Source: Brachypodius melanocephalos (Eukaryota; Chordata; Aves; Passeriformes; Pycnonotidae). From it: 64,000 bases of DNA. The translations under genes and the position numbers were made by a program. Below, one piece after another: positions 21,236-32,584 of this stretch. The stretch covers positions 22,501,951 to 22,565,950 of the forward strand of contig VZSR01000520.1 in NCBI GenBank assembly GCA_013398615.1. The letters are read 5' to 3'. Under the pieces are notes generated by a model. It was not told the origin of the DNA. It did no database searches and saw only the letters and a list, made by a program, of their open reading frames with translations. Each line of letters starts with the position of its first letter. The stretch's first letter is position 1.

Positions 21236-22159
21236 GGTCTCTTCCTCAAAGTGTTTCCTCCCCCGGCCTTCCCCCTCCCCCTCGAGCTCTTTCGTTTCAA
21301 TCGGTAAGTTGGAAGTTTCTTCGCCGATTTAGCAGTTCTTGTGGTTAATCTCTAGATATTTTAGCTTGTTTTGTTAACGTGCTCTTTGTTTGTTTGTTTG
21401 CCACCAATGCCAGAGAAAGTCACACGGGTGCAATGTTGTGTTTGCCTTTTTTAAGATGCCAGGAGAAACTGCCTCTACCTGCAAGAAAGGCGCACGATGG
21501 CACTTGGGGATGGGAGTCCTCCGACGGCACTGGGTGAGTGCGGATTTTACTCCTCTTTTACACTCACGAACCAAATAACTTCATGCACGATTTCTGTCCG
21601 CTGGTACCAGAATGGGAGAGAGCGCCATTCCCGCAGATCCCTGAGTGCGCCCTGCCTTTTTGGTCACAGCACGGAAATATTACGGGGGCTAGACAAAATT
21701 CCCCTCCACCACTCATGTCAGGAGGAAATTTGGTCCTTTATCCATCTCTGCTACATGGAAGACGATTTTAGCATGGCGGGTATAGGCGGATTCTGTAATG
21801 AATTATTTCTAAAAATTCTGAGCTTGTCATTTGAGAAAAAGCTACAGGCTTATCGCACCTTTCAGGGTTGCGTAGAGAGTGCTAATATCCCTAAATTTCC
21901 AGGAAAGCGCCTAAATGCCAAAAATTTGGGGAGATCGAGGAAAGAGACCTCGCAAACAGCCGTGCCGAGCTGGGTTTTGCTTTGAGTGCTCCAGTGGAGA
22001 AAATGCGCCCTTAAAAGAGATCACGGACTACGTTCATGTCCGTGAGAGAGTTCCAGGCACTCTCCCTTTGTCTTCCCACTCCCCAAATTCCATGACTGTG
22101 TTCTGTATACGTGGAGATTTACGTGCCAAAATCTCGGGATAGGGGCGGAAGTTTAAACG

Positions 22160-23010
22160 ACTGATAAAACTGATGTGTTCAGTGTGCTCATCCTTGCGGG
22201 TGGGGGCAGGCGCGCTGGTGCGTGGGCAGGACCCGGGATGGGGCCCTCCGTGGACCGACTTGTTCTCTTTTTGCTGTCCTGATGTGGCGGAGGGGAAGAG
22301 CCACCGCTGGTGCCCCACCCGGCGGATGACTTTGACCCCTTTACTCCTGCCATTTTTGACCTCACGAAAATATTTAATTTCTTCAATATACAGCAAGTGG
22401 AGTTTTCCGTGACGCTGTGCTTGGGACACCTCTCAGTGCAGGGGGTAGCGGTGCTGAGCGCCCGTCTCTTTGGCATCGCAGAAATCGACAGCGGTGCAGG
22501 GAGACGAGCGCTCGCACACGCACGGCACACGCCGACAGTGACTGGTGACAAGCCCGCCGGCGTGCGCTGTGCCGGTGCAAACCTGTCCGGGGATGGCCCC
22601 GTGGGTGCCGCGGGGCACCGGTGCAGCTGCCCACGCCCGGCGCTGCGGAGAGCGACATCCGCACTGGCGTGTTTTCGGGACGGCAGGGCCCGGCGCCCGC
22701 CAGCCCCCGGCGCTTTCCCGGCGCAAGCGAGCGGCCGTGCCCGCACACGCGTGTCCGCGGGGCCCGGCGCGGCGGCGGCGCTGCGCCTTCCGCGGGCTGG
22801 GGGCGCTCTTGGCCCGCGGGAGAGCCGCCCCGCCGGGCCGGGGCACCGGCAGCGCTGCGCCCCGCGAACCGCCGCGTCCGCTCGGAGCCTCTCCACGGCC
22901 GCAAACCCCGCCCGGCGGGGAAACGGCGGCGTGCAGGCGGCTTTGGTACTCGCAGGGCCTGAGGCCGTGCCGCCTCCCTGCCCTCAGGAAGGAGCAAAGA
23001 CCTGAAGTGT
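22160..23010. promoter_or_regulatory. CpG island about 6 kb 3' of FOXG1
   Basis: GC- and CpG-rich sequence, densest at about 22480-22960. It is as strong by eye as the FOXG1 island itself. Overlapping open frames of 110-247 codons on both strands have Arg/Pro/Ala/Gly-rich translations and no family resemblance. It is a candidate promoter of a non-coding transcript or a Polycomb-type island; no splice structure can be assigned. Confidence 0.6.
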
Positions 23011-24111
23011 GCTTCTCCACGCAGGCTTAGCGTTGCGTTCTTCCAGCTACCGACAGATAGATCTTGCCCTAGGGAAAGGCGTTTAAAGTCGTCTTCCCAA
23101 GATCTAGTCCGAGATGCTTCGATACAGTAAGGGGATTGCTAAACTCATCTCTCGCTCCACTGAAGCAAAACAAACCAGGGAAAACTAGAAAAAAACAAAG
23201 AAAATAATTCAACTGCTAAAATAAACAAATAACCAAAGCAACTACCAGCAACCTCCCCTCCTCCCCCTCTTCAATATCGTGTAACAGAATACAGTATCAG
23301 GCTAGCGAATTAGACTGAAAGCGAGCGGATTTGCTGCTCTCAGTCGGGGAAATGAATGGAAAGTCCATTTCAAAGAATTATCTCTAGGGAGTCCTCCAAG
23401 TGTATTTGGGGTTATCCGTGATTTGAGAGGAAAGACTAAACTAAAGGGGGTCTGAGAAAAGCCTGCCGTTGTCACCCTACCCTAAGGTGAGTAAAGCATC
23501 CCTGTAAATCTAGCTGCAAAGAACTGCTTAACCTAAGCCCGAGAGGTGAAACCTCTCCTCGCCCGGAGCCGCCTGACCAGGGAGCCTGAATTTCGAACTA
23601 CAAAGGCGGCACGAAGCCTGGGCTCTCTTGGGTTGATTTTTTTTTTTTTTTTTAAATTTTTTTTTCCGGCGGTGGGGAATTCAGAGCTCTTTACAAATTG
23701 TTTCGCAGGGGCGTCTTTTACAGGAAAGTAGAAACACGTGAAAGGATTTCTTCCCCTTCGGGGCGCTCCCGGCTGCTCTCTCCCTTGACGGTGGTGGAGG
23801 AACAGGGTTTGCAGTGGCCGCCCCGCGGGGGGGACCTCGCCGAGATCCCCATTAACTTGGAGGCCCTCCAAGCCAAGTGTTTGCCCTGCACTGTTCGCTA
23901 GTGGAAGGAAGAGAATCCCTCTCCGTCGCCTCTCGACCCCACACCCCCACCTTGCCTGCTTTTACTCAGAAATTATCTCAAGTATTTAATATTAGCTGGT
24001 CTGCTAAGTGAATTATATCCAAGAGAAGACACATACCTGCAAAAAAATCTGGCCAAAGCCTGACTGTAGAGTAAAAAAGAGGAACCTTTTCTCAGCCTCA
24101 GAACACAACCA

Positions 24112-24131
24112 GGAAAAAAAAAAAGAAAAAG

Positions 24132-24193
<62 letters not shown>

Positions 24194-24237
24194 AGAAGAA
24201 ACTGTATTCTCATTCAAAAAAAAAAAAAAAAAAAAAA
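24112..24237 (+). repeat. Poly-A tracts, including a run of 60 A
   Basis: A-runs broken by single G lead into 60 uninterrupted A (24132-24191). A short unique spacer and another 21 A (24217-24237) follow. No retrocopy body is seen beside it. Confidence 0.85.
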
Positions 24238-24673
24238 TCATAATCTCATTGTGAATTGTAGCATGTCCCAAAAGGATGCAAGACTTTTATAAATGAAATA
24301 CGGGAAATATTCACTGGTTACCAAACCATTCTTTAGAATCAAAAACCTTGGTGATGCAGTAAGTTGCATTTCAAATCTTTTAATGATGCTTGCATGCCCA
24401 AACACACTTTCATCTCCACACCAACATGTTTTCTAATGGGGATGATGGCTCCGATTAGACTTTTCACCAGACCTCGAACAAAACAAAGCTGGGACATTAT
24501 TAGGGAGGTCTATGGCGGGGTATGGTTAAGCGCATCACATAATCCTTTATACATTTAATGCTGTGGCTCGTAGGTGACTTCACAACATGCTGGCGATAAG
24601 TAAATCGCCTTTTAGATTTCTGAGCTGCACTTCTGATGGCGAGTGCATCTAGAGGATTCTAAATACAGTCTAG

Positions 24674-24704
24674 ATTTTGTACCACACTCACAGTGGTACA
24701 AAAT
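24674..24704. repeat. Perfect inverted repeat (12-bp arms, 7-base loop)
   Basis: ATTTTGTACCAC (24674-24685) and GTGGTACAAAAT (24693-24704) are exact reverse complements around ACTCACA. A stable stem-loop or a dimeric factor site is possible. It is too short for a microRNA precursor. Confidence 0.6.
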
Positions 24705-25969
24705 GGCAAGGGTATTTTTATTAGCATATAGTATACACACACACTCATATGGGTTTGTGAGAAAACGGATGAGAATTCTGCAAATAAAAATGGCATTGTT
24801 GTTTCATCAATGAACTTTTTCCTCTATATTTATCTTTCTATAGCTATACATATACACACGTGTGTGTCTATGCCTGTATACATTTGTCCGATCTTTTCTG
24901 ACTGTAAAGGTGTCATCTAGCATTCATCAGAAAAGGCAGCTCTTTCCTTGCTTTCTTGTTTATTCTATTTGAGCAAAGTTGTTTGTTTTGCTGGGAAGCG
25001 TAAGTTGCCTTTAGTTATGTCATCACTATCATTTGTATTTAGGAGGCAGGGTAGGACTTATTACCTCTATTTTTATTACCAAATCAGTGAAGGTAAAAGT
25101 ACTAATAATTAAATACAGATCTCTGATTGCAGGTTGGAACAGCAAAATCGATTGTCTCTTCATCAATAAGACAAGTGTTGAGTAGCTTGCTATTGATTAG
25201 CATGTTTATTTATGCAGATCTTTAGGTATTTGCTTACATATTTCGGGTTCTTTGTCTGCTAATTATTATACCAGATTGGTTTGAAAGAAAGAGCTTAGAC
25301 TGGGAAACACACTTGACAGAACCATTCTTAGCCAACCTGATAGTGGATTATTGCAATCCAATAAGTTTAACAAATTACTTATACGTGCTTGCCTTTCGAG
25401 CAATTAGGAAACCGTTTCAGATTAAAATCCCTTGTTGCATTCGGGGTCGATTCATTTAAATAAAAGGGCATTATGTTTAGATATTTTCCAAATGAAAAAA
25501 TGTGTTTCTGCATCCGCAGAGGCTGAACGGGAGTTGGTGTGTGCTTCGCCTTCCGGGCCCTTTGTAAGTGTAAAACACCTTCCCAGCAACGGAGTGGCCC
25601 CTGGGGTTTCCTCATAGATGGAATGTAAGGAGGTAATCTGAATATCGAAATCAGGAATCGATACATTAAAAGAAAAAAGCCTACCAAACAAAGCAAAACT
25701 AAACAGAGGGATCGGCATCCAAATATCAGAGTGCTCGAAGCAGGCGGTATTTTGTGTTGCTTTTTTGGCTTAATGATTTAATCGGTCCAAAAGGAATAGC
25801 CCCGGCCTCTCTGCCGAACGGTCTATTTTCTCAGGACCCCAGAAGGCTGAAATTTTGATTTTTTTTTTTTTTAACACACTTTTCCAGCCGACACCCGCAT
25901 TTTCTTTCGCAGCCGCTCAGTGCAAGGCTCTGCTTTATCAATATCTTCCTCGCACCGCTTCCCCTGTGT

Positions 25970-26190
25970 CGACACAGGCACCTCGGCGGCGGGGAGCGAC
26001 CTGGGGAGCAGGGATAGCTGCGGGGGCCGGTGTGAGAGGCAGGTGCAGGCGGGGCAGGCCGGCTCCGCAGGCTCCGCTCTGCCCCGCGGGGCGCAGCCCC
26101 CGCCGCCCCGGCCGCCGCCTGCCCGGGGAGCGGCGCGGCGGGAGCCTAAGCCACGGGCCGAGGAACCGCACCAGGAGCCCAGCGTTGTGC
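25970..26190. promoter_or_regulatory. Small CpG-island-like patch
   Basis: About 220 bases of GC/CpG-rich DNA in AT-rich surroundings. It gives short open frames on both strands without family resemblance. It may be an orphan CpG island in the FOXG1 downstream domain. Confidence 0.5.
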
Positions 26191-26898
26191 TCAGCAAGTG
26201 CTGAGCCCTTCTTCACTTATCTTCCTCGTCTCTCTCTTTCGGCAAGTTCTGTTGAGGGGGGAGGATTTTTTTTCCATCTTTCTTTTACCTCCAGGAACTG
26301 CTGCTTTACAACCTGTAGAGATAAGACAGCCTCGCATCAGATGATCACAGAGATAAGTAATCTCTCCCCTCGGCCAGTGGTATAGCTGACCGTATGCTCT
26401 TGAATCTTAGAGCGCTAAGTCTTTCCTGTGAATGAACGAGAAAACACTCGACAGGTCGTGAATAATCGTTTTAATGAGTGTGTAAAAGCGTGCGACGGGG
26501 TGCACGGAGCTGTCGGGTTAAACAAACAACTTGTACCCTGACGAAATCCGATTGTTAAAGTGCAAAGTGGTGTCAGTCCAATTTCCATCCCAGTTCTAAA
26601 AACCACAGATCTAAGTCGCGGGAGTCCAATTTTCCCCATTAAGAAAAATAACAATATTTTCTGAACGTAAGTGCGATCGTTCCTAATGTTTCGCCTTTGG
26701 CGAAAAAAGACCAGTTGCGTATCAGAGGTATCGAAGCTATTTTTATAAATTTTTGTTATTTTTAAAGACTATAGTTTAAAAGTGTGTATTTGACATTTTC
26801 CTAGATATTATCAGATCAGTGCGGTAAATATTTTCCTTTTTTGTGTGTCCGTCACCTCCCCCTCCGTATGTTTTTTTGGTTTTGTTTTGTTTGGTTGT

Positions 26899-26998
26899 NN
26901 NNNNNNNNNNNNNNNNNNNNNNNNNNNNNNNNNNNNNNNNNNNNNNNNNNNNNNNNNNNNNNNNNNNNNNNNNNNNNNNNNNNNNNNNNNNNNNNNNN
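26899..26998. other. Assembly gap (100 N)
   Basis: Exactly 100 N, preceded by a T/G-rich stretch (26868-26898). It probably broke in another G/T-rich low-complexity tract. The missing length is unknown. Confidence 0.99.
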
Positions 26999-27540
26999 AG
27001 CCTGACATCGGAATAGCCATATGTGTTTCCTGTACAACTAGAGGGCCTTCCTTGCACTATTTTGTAAATGCAAATACCACTCTTCTAAGCCCAGTGATTA
27101 TTTTTTCAAGGTTAGTAATGACGCATATTTCTGATGTTTATTGTTGCTAAAGACTTTCAGACCGACTGCAGGTCTGGCACTTTCTATGAAGAGCCATTTT
27201 CAGATGTGTCCTCCCTTTTTTTTTTAAAGTACCGGCTTGAGCAAAGTGAGGTGAGGCAAGGCAACCCCAGCTGGAAAGCAATGCTTTTAAAAGTTTCCCT
27301 GCTCTTCCGATTAATACTCGATTTTTCAAAAATAATATGACATTGGAAAATGAACGATATGACAAGATGTATTACTAGGCTATAGACATAATGGGGACCC
27401 AATCCAGTGGCATGAATGTGAAATTTACTTTTGATACTTGTGCAAGTCGAACCTGGCCATTCATGAACTAGATAGGAGTGTCCATATGGCTTTGGTCTCA
27501 AACTGATTTCCAGCGTTCATAGCATTTTGAGTTAAAAGAT

Positions 27541-27660
27541 AGGTTTGGGGTTTGGTTTGGGGTTGGGTGTTTGGGTTTTGTTTTGTTTTTGATTTTTTGG
27601 GGGGGAGTTGTTTGGGTTTTTCCCTTTTTTTTTTTGTTTGGTTGGTTTTGGGGTTTTTTT
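27541..27660 (+). repeat. G/T-rich low-complexity tract
   Basis: About 120 bases nearly devoid of A and C on the + strand, built of GGTTTGGGG, GTTTTG and T-run words. It has quadruplex potential and is similar in kind to the 19463 tract. Confidence 0.8.
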
Positions 27661-28853
27661 CTTCACGAAGACAGTTTTGTGTTGTGCTTTAGAAACCATG
27701 TAGGCATTGAGAACAGGTATCAGCGAATTTCATGTGTCCCAAGTGTGGCAGAATCATCTTTGTACACCTTCCTCTGAAACCGGCGATAGAAAGCAAAGAG
27801 AGAAAGACGTAAAGATAGGGGGAAAGGGAAAGAAGGGGAAAAAAGACAGTTCAGCCTCACTGGAATAGGTAGCAGATCTGTAACTAATGAACCATACAAT
27901 CATGTAACAGTATTTAATAAGCATCTGACGAATGTTCTGAGCATTTTCAAACATGGCTTTGTTCAGACTGTATGACTTGAAACACATCTTTTCTCGGGCC
28001 AGTGTGAACGCTGGAGACTCGAAACCAAAATGTTCACACCGTTTCCCTTAACTCCCTGCGTGAGAAGAAAAGGGACATAGGCTCAGTCCCACAGAGGAAA
28101 GAGAGAGGAGAACGAAAGACAAAGCACAAGGACATATGCCTCCGGAGCACAACAGGACAGAAGCCTGCACCCTGAGAACTAGGGAACATTTCTCATCCCC
28201 CTGAAAGACTAATGCCTTCCTCCTGCAACTGCAATTTCCTTTGCAACAAAACCGTGTATTAAATGGGCATGGTGGATAGTAAGGACCTATCAGTTTCCTG
28301 CTGTAGTTCTGCTAATAAATAAAATTCTAAGTGTTCAAAACACTCTATCTGTCACATTCACAAGATAGGTACTGTAAAATCCTGTTGAAAATATACAAAC
28401 AGAGATCCAAGAGGTTGCCTCTGTTTTTGTATCTCTCTCTCACAAGAAATGCACTATCAAAACATTAATTATATTTGAAAGGGAACAGATTATTTGTTTG
28501 AGAAAGAATTACATTCTTGAATTTATATTCCACGCAGACCTCTCCTCCTGTCTGCTGAGAGGGTTGAACTGTAAATCTGTCTCAAATTATTTATCCCTAA
28601 AATGTAAGTAGGTGTGTCACATTAGAGTAGTAGAGAGATGGGAGATAATCTGTAGGTGCTTTTAGACACCTCTGTGGGATGGGTCGTTAGGGAATGTCGA
28701 AATGAACACGAAATTGCAAATCTAACATGTGAAGAACATACACGCTTGTTCTTTGACAATGAAAATACAAACGCACATAGACATGCGGAGTTGAACCTAG
28801 TTAGTTATTAAACACGATGACTCACGGGAGTTTGGGCCCGCAGTTCCTTTCTG

Positions 28854-28962
28854 TTTAGTTGGTTTTGCTTTGGTTTTTTTTTTTTTTTTTTTTTTTTTTT
28901 GTTTTTTTTTTTGTTTTGTTTTGTTTTGTTTTGTTTGGGGTTTTGTTTGTTTTGGTTTTTTA
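28854..28962 (+). repeat. Poly-T followed by (TTTTG)n
   Basis: 27 T (28874-28900) and a second T-run pass into about five TTTTG units and then GGGG/TTTG words. This is simple sequence of the G/T-rich class. Confidence 0.85.
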
Positions 28963-29718
28963 TAATGCTTTCATGCACATCTTGTGGTAACCGATAGTTG
29001 AAAAGATACTAACCGTGTGGTGAGTCATCACTTAAGTCATGAGAAATCTCTTAAAGATTGTACCTACTTTCATGCTCTAAAAAACACTAATAGAAGGGTT
29101 AAATACGTGCCCTCATACCTTTACCTTTTTTTCTGAGAAAAATAATGATTTAGTGGGACTTTATTAGGAGCTTTTGAAAAACTCTCCTCGATGTCTGCTT
29201 TTTCCACTCTCCGCTAAGCAGACGTTCAGCCTTTCCTACCTTCAGATGCCGTTAGCTATCTCAGCAGCATCGTGCTCCAGCACTGCAAGTGTTTTGGCAG
29301 GAACTGATGTGAATAATCCGGTCAGAAAGTTTTTTGGTCCTGTCGTGTCATGCTTGGGGAAATTCGTCACTGAATCGGTGCCCTTCGCTTGGGACCCGGG
29401 GAAGCTGCGTTAGCACCGGGTCCTGCAGAGCTGAGCCCTTTTCTCTATTCCTGTATTTCTTTATCCCTGGGAAACCAAGCCATGGGACCTAAAGGGCGGT
29501 CGCAGGGAGCACGGGAAGGTGGGGGTGGGCGGACTTTTCTGCCTTGGATGTGCCTGGGATGTGCTCTCTCCCTGATTAGGTATCTGTGGAGGAAGAAGGT
29601 GACGTGACGAGAAAAGCCTGACAGCCAAAGTGGGAACTGTCCGGGAGAAGGATCCGTGATGAATGAGGTCTGCGAAGTCATGATGCACAAGCAGCCCAGG
29701 ACAGACAGTGTGCTGGCA

Positions 29719-30165
29719 TCAAATGCCGCTTTTTGTTCGCCAGAACCATATAGAAAACTGGAAGGGGGGTGGGGGGAGGGGGCCTGAAGGTGAGGTGGGG
29801 GAGGGGGATCTTGGGGAGGGGGTCAGTGAGGACTGGGAGTGAGAGATCGGAGAAGTTAGTGACTGTAATGTTAGCTTGCGTTCATCGTCTCCTCGGGAGA
29901 AGGAGAATCTGCGTTTGTCAAATGGGCTGGAGCCCTGACGGGAGGCAGAGGCGCCATCGGAGCGCTCCGAGATGCGGCTGTGAAATGTGGATCCCGACAG
30001 ACTCGAGGGATAGTACTTTATAAAATAATCTGTCCCAAAATCTTCCAGGCAGGTGTCCGAGGTTAAGTTGGGCTCTTCGATAATCGCCAACTCGTAGCAG
30101 GGAACAAGTTCTGCCCCGGGGCAGGGGATAGGATGGGAAAGGCAGTTGCAGAGTCGGAGAGACAT
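29719..30165 (-). other. Orphan open reading frame, 148 codons, coding status unknown
   Basis: The minus-strand frame runs from ATG at 30165 to TGA at 29721-29719, with an in-frame stop 15 codons upstream of the ATG. The first 100 residues have a balanced, protein-like composition (for example LVPCYELAIIEEPNLTSD and DFGTDYFIKYYPSS). The last 45 are Ser/Pro-rich because they read the C-strand of the G-rich block. No signal peptide, membrane segment or family is recognised. The gene desert around FOXG1 makes a protein gene unlikely. It could be chance, a lncRNA exon or a conserved regulatory element that happens to be open. Confidence 0.15.
29761..29836 (+). repeat. G-rich tract with G-quadruplex potential
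   Basis: At least six runs of four to six G occur within about 75 bases, separated by short loops. That is enough for intramolecular quadruplexes on the + strand. Confidence 0.7.
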
Positions 30166-30960
30166 TTCTACATAAACTAAAATCCTATCTATATTGCAAA
30201 CATTATTTCATTCCTGGAGTAATTTCGTGCATAACTGGAGCTTCTTCCTCGGGTTAGGCGAGAAGAGCTGTCATGCACAAGCCTGTAACTTCTTGAATTG
30301 TTTTTGACCGTGCACTGTATTGCCACAATGCCAATAAACGCTTTAAACGCGTCTTGCTAGCGGCCATCAGACGCTCCGGTCTAAATGAGACCCCTCAGGC
30401 CCTGTCTAAACGAGATCTGGCCCGGTTCGGGGCTGCTGGATCCCTCCCGACCTTCGAGTGCTCTTGATGCTCTGGGACAACGTGGCTGGGTGGGCCGGGG
30501 TTTGTTACACTGACCTCTGCGTTTTCTTTCCTCGGAGGGGCCACTCGTGGCTTGCAAGGGGCGGCAGAGGCAAGGGCTCGCTTCGTGTCAGCGGGTTCAG
30601 GATTTCAGGACTTGGAGTTTAGCGGCCGGAGACAACCCTGCCTGCCTGGTCTGTGCCGGACTCAGTGTCTGCCTGCGAGGAGACACAACCCTCGCAGGCA
30701 CGGATTCTCTGGTGCGTAGCACGGCCCGTATCGCTCACCCTGTCAGTGAATGCCAGCAGATGGATGCAATTAAACCTCGGCGGTGCTCCCCGGCCGGACA
30801 CGGACCCAGGGTGTAAGAGGGCTGGCCATTATGCAGTGCCTATGAGCTGGTGTTCACCGCCGACAGCTGTGACAGGGAGGACGAACGAATCACGGATGCT
30901 CCCAACTTTCCCGCCTCACGGCAGCAACGGGAGCACGGCAGGACCCCAAAGGCTCATGAG

Positions 30961-31054
30961 AGAAAAAAACAGGAAAAAAAGCCCAACAAACAAAAACCGA
31001 CCAAAAAACAACCAACCAACCCCAACCCCCCCCCAATCCCCTAAACAAACCACT
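30961..31054 (-). repeat. A/C-rich low-complexity tract (G/T-rich on the minus strand)
   Basis: The + strand has almost only A and C, with AACAAAC, ACCAACC and a nine-base C-run. It is the complement type of the G/T-rich tracts at 19.5-29 kb. Confidence 0.8.
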
Positions 31055-31399
31055 ACACATGTATTGCGAAAATTCAAATGTCTATGTAATGTTATTAAAA
31101 ATTATAAAATCCTAGCAAAACAAGGGCTCTCTTTTAAAGGAAATCTGAGGAGTGCAGCGAGCTAAGTGAAAGCTCTGTTTTCAAGGCAAGGCAGGATTAG
31201 TTCCCTGCACATAATAGCCAGTGTGTAGGAATTGCAAATGAACATCACCAGCAGCGCTGGAGTCACCCTCCTTAAATTAATATCGAGCTGGCTTCCTCGC
31301 ACGAAGTGCAAATAAAACATATATTTCTATTTCCCCCTAGCTTAATCCAAGAAACTCTTTTCCCGGGGGTAGCCAGTCAGCAGTGGAGGAATTTGGGGT

Positions 31400-31720
31400 A
31401 ACGCCCCCCCGGCCTGTTTTGCGGGTTAAAAAACCCATCAACAAAGCGGCACCAGAGCCCCGAGCCGTACCCGACGCCGGTACAGGCAGGGCTGAGCAGG
31501 CTCCCGGCTCAGCGGCTCCGCTGCCTCAGACGGCCCCGCCGTGGGGAAGCTCCGCGCCCGCAGCGGGACCGGGCGCCGCTCCCTGCCCGGGACTCGCCCC
31601 GCTGAGCGGGGCCCCTCGGCCGCGCTCCGTGCGCCCACCGCGGGCCCCAGCACCCGGCCGAGCCCACCCCGCCATCGGGCGTGCAGGAGGGGAAGGTAAT
31701 ACATCTGGTCTCCCGCCGTG
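31400..31720. promoter_or_regulatory. Last CpG-island-like patch of the FOXG1 domain
   Basis: GC/CpG-rich sequence, densest at about 31430-31690. It is followed within 300 bases by AT-rich, CpG-poor DNA that continues to the window end. Open frames of 88-152 codons on both strands are low-complexity Arg/Pro/Ala and are not called as genes. Confidence 0.55.
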
Positions 31721-31895
31721 GAGAGGGGAGAGAGAGAATGCTGTGAGCTCCAGGGCTCTTTCAGACACTTCAGAAATTAATGGGGGAGGGGAAGGGGCTA
31801 GGAGGGATAGATACATTGGAAACGGTAAAATAAAAGCATGATGTGAAGATATATTTACTGTCAGCTCAGAGCCAAAACATTTATGCTCCTACGCC

Positions 31896-31926
<31 letters not shown>

Positions 31927-31929
31927 TTT
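31896..31929 (+). repeat. Poly-T tract
   Basis: 34 bases of T with a single C. Simple sequence marking roughly the end of the CpG-rich domain. Confidence 0.85.
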
Positions 31930-32584
31930 AGCAAATCGGAACTTAAGTGATGCATTTTAATTATTTTAGGAAAATAAGCAAGAAGGCTCTTTTTCAGAGT
32001 CTAAATAAATAGCAGAGCGTTCTGTGCTGATGATGTCTCTGGCTCATGATGGCCTCATCTATCCAGCCACTACTGTGAGCTCTGAAAACCTGGGAAGAAT
32101 GGGATGTTACTGCCAGTTTCTGAAAGGAGCTATCCATTATTTTTAGGGTTTGCTGAAACAGAAAATGCAAAGAATTTTCTGATTGTCTGAGAGGCAAAAA
32201 AGGACCAATATTTTCCTAAAGCTTCAGCTCAGCATTGTTTAGGCCATATGAGAAAAGCAATTTTCCTTATCTTTCAAATAGTTATTTCAACTCTTTGCAA
32301 GTAGTGGGAAAAAGGTACACATTGCCCTAAAAGAGAAGGCGTTGGATGCCTTGCACTTTCTGAGATCAGCTCAGTGATTTTTCTCCCCACTCCCCTGTCC
32401 CTCACCAATCCTCAACTTTGATCTAAATCCTGACAACTTTCTTCCTGCATACAATGTGTCCCTAATCTTCAACAGATTGACAGACCTTCCTAAAGGAGAC
32501 TGATACTCAGAAGAGCCGCTTATTATTTTGAGGAGAGGGGAGGAGGATAACTTTATTTCACCTACAAGTGATTTGATTGTAATT

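Larger units (their letters stand above)
17859..22159. other. Non-coding downstream region with low-complexity tracts
   Basis: No coding gene is recognised. AT-rich DNA with CpGs still frequent (for example 19600-20000). Separately listed are a G/T-rich tract (19463-19612), an imperfect inverted repeat (20294-20359) and a pure pyrimidine run (21168-21235). The open frame of 162 codons at 21497-21985 has no family resemblance and I treat it as chance. Confidence 0.5.
23011..25860. other. Non-coding downstream region with homopolymers and a hairpin
   Basis: No gene is recognised. A T-rich stretch lies at 23637-23665, poly-A tracts at 24112-24191 and 24217-24237, and a perfect hairpin at 24674-24704. 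CA/TG-rich sequence lies at about 24730-24745 and 24853-24866. From 24.2 kb on the sequence is AT-rich with moderately frequent CpG. Confidence 0.5.
26191..29340. other. Non-coding region with gap and G/T-rich tracts
   Basis: No gene is recognised. It holds a 100-N gap and two G/T-rich low-complexity tracts, listed separately. The remaining sequence is AT-rich with declining CpG frequency. Confidence 0.5.
29341..31400. other. Mostly non-coding region with CpG-rich segments
   Basis: CpGs are frequent at about 29340-29420 and 29870-30130, and again at about 30340-30810. It contains a G-quadruplex-prone block (29761-29836), an orphan minus-strand ORF (29719-30165) and an A/C-rich tract (30961-31054). 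No known gene is recognised. Confidence 0.45.

Noticed and set aside
21497..21985. 162-codon + strand frame downstream of FOXG1
   Set aside because: Ordinary composition, but no domain, no promoter or splice context, and overlapping frames are also open. No positive support for coding.
22153..23030. Several frames of 110-247 codons on both strands
   Set aside because: All lie over the orphan CpG island, overlap each other and have Arg/Pro/Ala-rich translations without family resemblance.
30753..30766. CCAGCAGATGGATG as a CTCF site
   Set aside because: Two mismatches fall in the critical GGCR part of the core, so it is weaker than the upstream candidates.
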